NCBI GenBank assembly: GCA_017459485.1
Contig: JAFUCW010000190.1
Location: 1 to 10,194 of the forward strand
Direction of reading: 5' to 3'
Length of the DNA: 10,194 bases
Source: Eggerthellaceae bacterium
GTDB taxonomy: Bacteria; Actinomycetota; Coriobacteriia; Coriobacteriales; Eggerthellaceae
The notes beneath the pieces were generated by a model. It was not told the DNA's origin. It ran no database searches and saw nothing but the letters and a program-made list of their open reading frames with translations. Below, piece after piece: positions 6,594 to 10,194 of this stretch (positions within the stretch are counted from its first letter, which is position 1; every line of letters starts with the position of its first letter). Both the position numbers and the translations under genes were made by a program.

Positions 6594-8258
6594 CTATTTC
6601 TTGACTATGTCTTGATAGGCAGGAACCGTTTTCCAGTTCACTACCACGTTATCGACGTGTTCCGAATAACCGCCAAGGGCGTTCTGGCCCCATAGCGGAA
6701 TGGCGGGAAGGTCCTCCATAAGAATCGCCTGGGCCTTGTTGTAACCTTCGGTGCGTGCCGCTTCGTCTTGCTGGCTTCGCGCCTCTAAAAGCACGCTTTC
6801 AAATTCTGGGTTGTCGTAGCGTGAGTCGTTTGCACCGGCATTGGCGCGGTAAAGCGGACCCATGAAGTTGTAGGCGGACGGATAGTCGGCCTGCCAGCCG
6901 GAACGAAGAGCAGACGTCATCGTGCCGTTAGTGGCGTCGTTGCGCAACTCGGAGAACTGCGCATACGCTTCGGGCTCGGCGCTGATCTCTAGCGTCTGCC
7001 CAATCTGGTTCACTACGGCTTCAACCCATTCCTTGTGGGCGCTTGCATCGGCATTGTAGGCAAGTTTGAATGTGGCATTGCCCCAGTCGGAGATGGCATT
7101 TGCCTGTGCCCACAGTTCCTTGGCTTTTTCGGGGTTGTACTGCAAAACCTCGTTGCCCTCGATGGAGTCGGAGTGCCCGGGGATCACAGCGGCAACGAAG
7201 TCGGTTGCAGGCGTGCGCGTGCCCTGGAAGATGGTGTCGCATATTTGCTGGCGGTCGAACGCCATGGAGATGGCCTGGCGGCGCAGGCGGCCCTCTTCGT
7301 CGTCGGCGAAGTGCTCGAGGTAATACGGAATCGTGAAGGCCTGCCAGACGGCGCCGTCTTGGTTGACTGCCCGATCGCCCAGATCGTCCATAAAGGTTGA
7401 CATGGCGTCGGCCGGAATCGAGTCAAGAACGTCGAGGTTGCCGGCAAGCAAGTCGTTGTACGCCGCAGAGTCGTCGGTGTACATCATGAAGGTGACGCCG
7501 TCGTTCTGCGCGGGGATGTCACCGTCGTATTCGGGGTTAGGAACAAGCTCCACCTGCACGTTGTGGTCCCATGACTTCAGCATGTAGGGTCCGTTGGAAA
7601 CGGGCTGCGTGCCCTGTGCCTCGAGTGCATCTTCGGAGTCGAGCGAACCGGTTGGCAGAGGATAGAACGCGCTGTAGCCAAGCTGCTTGTCGAACTCTGG
7701 GTCGGATTCGGCAAGCGTGATGTTGAATTCGGTGTCGGAGACAACCTCCAAGCCGGTCAGACCGTCGAACTCACCGACCAGATTCCCTTCGTCGTCGACT
7801 TCTGGGTAGCCTTCGATAGCCATGAAGAACTCGCCGGACAGAGCGCCGTTTTCAGGGTTTGCGCCCCAATTCCACGCGTCGACGAAGCTCTGCACCGTCA
7901 AGGGCGAACCGTCGGAGAACTTCTTGCCTTCCTTGATCTTGACGTTCCACGTCTTGCCGTCGTCGGCGGTTGTGATCGATTCGGCAATAGCCAGCTGCGT
8001 CGTGCCGTCCACGTCGTAGCGCGTCAGGCCCTCGAAGATGAGTTCCAGGATGTTTCCACCGCCAACTTCGTTGACCATGGAAGGTATAAGGTTGGTCTGT
8101 GGTTCGGTGTTGTAGGCGAATACAACACCGTCCCCGTCTGTAGACGTGGCGGCGCTTGAAGATGTGCTGCCACCTTCAGTCGACGAACAGCCAGCCAGCG
8201 ACAGCGCAAACACGAGTGCACCGGCGGCAACCAGGATTGCAAACAGGTTCTTTCGCAT
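6594..8258 (-). CDS. Peptide ABC transporter substrate-binding lipoprotein (SBP_bac_5 family)
   Basis: This 554-residue exported lipoprotein captures peptides and hands them to the DppB/DppC-type permeases. A basic MRKN start and a hydrophobic stretch lead to the lipobox LAGC, with the lipid-carrying cysteine at residue 24, then a Ser/Thr/Gly-rich tether. The mature part shows the family 5 pattern: an N-terminal lobe starting FAYNTEP, the hallmark KFSDGSPLTVQSFVDAWNW, and the C-terminal NVVVNWKT segment near the end. The length is normal. I chose the ATG at 8258 rather than the GTG two codons earlier (8264): GGAGGG at 8272-8267 is 8 bases from the ATG but only 2 from the GTG. It is the first gene of the transporter operon, and its 98-base upstream gap holds hairpins but no convincing promoter. 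The high acidic content is notable. The ligand is unknown. Confidence 0.95.
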   Translation of the reverse strand: MRKNLFAILVAAGALVFALSLAGCSSTEGGSTSSSAATSTDGDGVVFAYNTEPQTNLIPSMVNEVGGGNILELIFEGLTRYDVDGTTQLAIAESITTADDGKTWNVKIKEGKKFSDGSPLTVQSFVDAWNWGANPENGALSGEFFMAIEGYPEVDDEGNLVGEFDGLTGLEVVSDTEFNITLAESDPEFDKQLGYSAFYPLPTGSLDSEDALEAQGTQPVSNGPYMLKSWDHNVQVELVPNPEYDGDIPAQNDGVTFMMYTDDSAAYNDLLAGNLDVLDSIPADAMSTFMDDLGDRAVNQDGAVWQAFTIPYYLEHFADDEEGRLRRQAISMAFDRQQICDTIFQGTRTPATDFVAAVIPGHSDSIEGNEVLQYNPEKAKELWAQANAISDWGNATFKLAYNADASAHKEWVEAVVNQIGQTLEISAEPEAYAQFSELRNDATNGTMTSALRSGWQADYPSAYNFMGPLYRANAGANDSRYDNPEFESVLLEARSQQDEAARTEGYNKAQAILMEDLPAIPLWGQNALGGYSEHVDNVVVNWKTVPAYQDIVKK

Positions 8259-8266
8259 ATTCACTT

Positions 8267-8272
8267 CCCTCC
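8267..8272 (-). promoter_or_regulatory. Ribosome binding site deciding the start of the binding protein
   Basis: GGAGGG on the minus strand is a near-perfect Shine-Dalgarno sequence. Its spacing of 8 bases to the ATG at 8258 is optimal, while the GTG at 8264 is only 2 bases away and unlikely to be used. Confidence 0.8.
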
Positions 8273-8288
8273 AATAGCGATTGATAGC

Positions 8289-8306
8289 AAAAAGCCTTCA
8301 AGGCTT
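8289..8306 (-). terminator. Short hairpin with U-run upstream of the binding-protein gene
   Basis: On the minus strand AAGCCT (8306-8301), loop TGA and AGGCTT (8297-8292) form a 6-bp stem that runs into TTTTT (8293-8289). It looks like a minimal intrinsic terminator. It is about 50 bases after the stop of the HD-type gene and 30 bases before the start of the binding protein, so it may separate the two transcripts or act as a leader attenuator of the transporter operon. The stem is short, so efficiency is doubtful. Confidence 0.45.
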
Positions 8307-8346
8307 GTGGCGTATTTAATCACATTTTCGGCTCGCACACGTGCTT

Positions 8347-8375
8347 CGCAGCGATATCACAGTGAAATCGCTGCG
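8347..8375 (-). repeat. 9-bp inverted repeat enclosing the stop codon of the HD-type gene
   Basis: The arms CGCAGCGAT (8347-8355) and ATCGCTGCG (8367-8375) pair perfectly around an 11-base loop that contains the TGA stop (8359-8357). No U-run follows on the minus strand, so it is not an intrinsic terminator by itself. It may protect the mRNA 3' end together with the short terminator-like hairpin 40 bases downstream. Confidence 0.5.
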
Positions 8376-9229
8376 TCTTGCACAGTAATGTCGTAAAGAA
8401 ACTTATAGGCACGACGATAGTTTTCTTCGCGTCCTTCGATCAGGATCGCCTTGACGTCGGCCATCACGTCTTCTTTGTGCAAAAGGTCTACGACATACGA
8501 AGCGTAACGGGTGCCGCTTTCCGCATAAAGCTCTGCCATGACTTCGTCGAAGCTTTTTCCCTTTTTATAGCTGCGCCCAACTGCGTCGGTGGCGGCATCT
8601 AGGCTGTCTGCACAACACGTGATATCGACAAAGGGCCGCTCGGATGGATCGATAGTACCGTTTGTAATCCGTTCCTCCAGCTGACCTTGAGAATCGTGAT
8701 GGCATAGAGCAACGGCAAAGAGGTCTTGCGTTTCCTTGTGCTGCTTGAGGATATAGGCGCCAATGTCCGGGTGGCCTTTGATCAAAGCAAACTCCTGGTC
8801 GGTCAGCCTGCGCCCGTACGTCATGATGATCTCGATCACGAACAATTTGCCGATGTCGTGGCAAAGCGCTGCGTGCTCGGCATGGCACAAAATCTCTCGA
8901 GAAAGAGCCAGAACCTCCTCTGTGGTCCGGGCGCCTTGAAAACCAATGAACACTTCGGGGCTTTCTTCCAGCAAGCGGGACGCGAGGAACCTTACCAAGG
9001 ACGCAACCGTCAGGGAATGCACGTAGGTGAGCGGGTGCATGGCGGCAACCATCTGGAGGCAAAACTCTTCAAACCCGCCGATTGGAAGATCCGCGTAATC
9101 TTTCAGCACGTGAGAAATCGTTGCAGCCGCGAAGGAAATACTGCCAAGCTTCGGCATCCGATGTGCGTAGAGCACCAGATTCCGATAGTATGCCTTCAAT
9201 GAGGTCTGGTCCTGTTCGTCCATTCCCAA
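8357..9229 (-). CDS. HD-GYP-like phosphohydrolase domain, C-terminal part of a frameshifted gene
   Basis: The frame is open from 9403 and makes sense as protein from about 9316, well upstream of the TTG at 9229, which has no ribosome site. This suggests it is the C-terminal half of a longer protein. Counted from 9229 (290 residues), it has the metal ligands of HD-GYP phosphodiesterases: H71, the HDIGK box (H124, D125, K128), H153 in GHPDIG and H177-H178. It also has the family's late segment CCADSLDAATDAVGRSYKKG (205-224), matching the usual AD.fDAlt...Yk. The loop that normally reads HHE..DG.GYP instead reads HHDSQG, so the GYP signature is lost. HD-GYP enzymes break down cyclic di-GMP; whether this one does is uncertain. 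There is no membrane helix. The following gene is the peptide-binding lipoprotein. Confidence 0.8.
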   Translation of the reverse strand: MGMDEQDQTSLKAYYRNLVLYAHRMPKLGSISFAAATISHVLKDYADLPIGGFEEFCLQMVAAMHPLTYVHSLTVASLVRFLASRLLEESPEVFIGFQGARTTEEVLALSREILCHAEHAALCHDIGKLFVIEIIMTYGRRLTDQEFALIKGHPDIGAYILKQHKETQDLFAVALCHHDSQGQLEERITNGTIDPSERPFVDITCCADSLDAATDAVGRSYKKGKSFDEVMAELYAESGTRYASYVVDLLHKEDVMADVKAILIEGREENYRRAYKFLYDITVQDAAISL

Positions 9230-10194
9230 ATGTTTGACAGCAAGCAGGTATTCGTCAAGCGCGAAGAGGCTCGCGATATTGTCATGAATGCCGAATTGAG
9301 ACAGGTTCGCCTGTTCATCAGGTCGCGCAAAGCCGATTTGTACGCAGCTCCCGACAAGCGTCCAGTCAGAAAACCGAGCCGTGCCTGATAGAGGTCCAGG
9401 GTGTTACGGGCGCAGTAGTGGCGATACTTGTCTGCATCCGACTCCCAAATAAAAATGAGCCGTTCCGTATATCCGTAGAGGCGTTCCAGAAGCTCTTTGC
9501 TCAGGGCGCGTATGTTGAACCGCTCGGAGTAGCTCACCATATATTGCAGGCAGCGGAACACATGGTAATCCCAGTTGTAGTTGGGCGCCTGCTGCCGATA
9601 GAAGGGATCGTCCGCAAGCTCCATAGAACGCTGCAATAGTGCCAAATCGGCCTGGTTTTCCTCGTCTATCTGTGCGCAGTTCTGATAGAGCAGAGAACTG
9701 ATATAGCGGGAGTTGATGAGCACCTCTTCCTTGCAGCCTTCGTCAGGAAGCGCTGCAAAGCGGGACTTTTCCAGATAGGACAGCAGTCGCGTTCCTGCTT
9801 CGACCCCCCTTTGGCGATATGCAAGGCCTATGTCGTCGCAGGGCATCAAACGCAGCGCCAGTTCAACCATGGCATACGCAGACTCGACCTGGCTGTCCAA
9901 TGCGTGAATCAGCGCGCTATCATCCTGTTTACGGTCTGCGTCTTCCACAAGCTTGCAGGAAATCAAATAGCAGATCATGGGGTCCAAGGTGGAAAGAGAA
10001 TACATATCGACCAAGCCCCGAGAAAACGAAATCAGGTCCTCTGCTTCTTCATCGGACAGGGGCCTTTCGGCCTCAAGCAGCGGATACACATCGCAATCAA
10101 GGGTCTGGTTGAGTTCCTCCGAAAGGACGCCGATCTTGGTAAAATTGCGAACAAGGGTAGTAAGATACTCATTGTCGTTGTTGATGGCTTCGAT
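9196..10194 (-). pseudogene. TPR-like N-terminal part of the HD-GYP-like gene, cut short by a frameshift
   Basis: The frame is open to the right window edge, so the start lies outside; the GTG at 10089 is internal. The protein is all-helical, acidic and Tyr/Leu-rich with TPR-like character (for example LYGYTERLIFIWESDADKYR), with no signal peptide or membrane helix, like the sensor part of the GGDEF protein in this window. It makes sense down to RDLM (codons 9327-9316). After that it turns into Arg/Ser/Thr/Asn-rich sequence without family character and stops at 9196, inside the HD-type frame. The adjacent frame takes over exactly there with EQANLSQFG. The simplest reading is one gene of sensor plus HD-GYP-like domain, broken by loss of one base. 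If translated as is, the product would be a sensor region without its output domain. Confidence 0.72.
9310..9322 (-). other. Probable frameshift site joining the TPR-like and HD-GYP-like halves
   Basis: On the minus strand the local sequence is CCTGATGAACAGG. Read in the upstream frame it gives L-M-N-R-R, and one G added after ATG gives L-M-E-Q-A-N-L-S-Q-F-G, which continues into the HD-type frame without a break. A single G lost from an original GG would explain it. No slippery heptamer of the X-XXY-YYZ type is visible nearby, so programmed frameshifting is unlikely. A sequencing or assembly error is possible. Confidence 0.65.

Noticed and set aside
9300..9340. Programmed ribosomal frameshift in the HD-type gene
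   Set aside because: No slippery heptamer or obvious downstream stimulatory structure is visible. A simple base loss or read error fits better.

Overview
The window looks like chromosomal DNA of a moderately high-GC actinobacterium of the class Coriobacteriia, most likely family Eggerthellaceae. This rests on the style of the proteins: cytosolic TPR-like sensors joined to GGDEF or HD output domains, a fused two-domain peptide transporter ATPase, and short intergenic gaps. No marker gene is present, so the family placement is an inference.

Layout, left to right. Positions 1-336 (+) hold the 3' end of a MacB/FtsX-type ABC permease. Positions 471-740 (+) hold a small single-pass membrane protein whose stop codon sits in the loop of its own intrinsic terminator, followed directly by a second long hairpin. 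Positions 741-1011 hold no convincing gene, only these hairpins and one more near 943-983 that appears to serve the next gene. From 1012 to the right edge every gene is on the minus strand. In transcription order (right to left) they are: a TPR-like/HD-GYP-like gene entering from beyond the window (10194 down to 8357) and apparently broken by a one-base frameshift near 9316; a peptide transporter operon made of a lipoprotein binding protein (8258-6594), a DppB/OppB-type permease (6489-5563), a DppC/OppC-type permease (5570-4623) and a fused DppD-DppF-type ATPase (4623-2827); and a TPR-like/GGDEF diguanylate cyclase (2640-1012) with its own promoter at 2750-2778.

How they work together. The binding protein captures peptides outside the membrane, the two permeases form the channel, and the double ATPase drives import. 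The three membrane and ATPase genes overlap end to start, which suggests translational coupling. An 11-bp hairpin between the binding-protein gene and the permease genes probably sets the usual excess of binding protein. The transporter is bracketed by two signalling proteins of the same general plan, one making cyclic di-GMP and one with a degenerate HD-GYP fold. Whether peptide uptake and the second messenger are functionally linked cannot be decided from the sequence.

The most notable points are the frameshifted HD gene, its lost GYP loop with the metal ligands kept, the missing inhibitory site in the cyclase, and several hairpins placed over stop codons or between operon genes. I found no CRISPR array, RNA gene, insertion sequence or clear new defence system.
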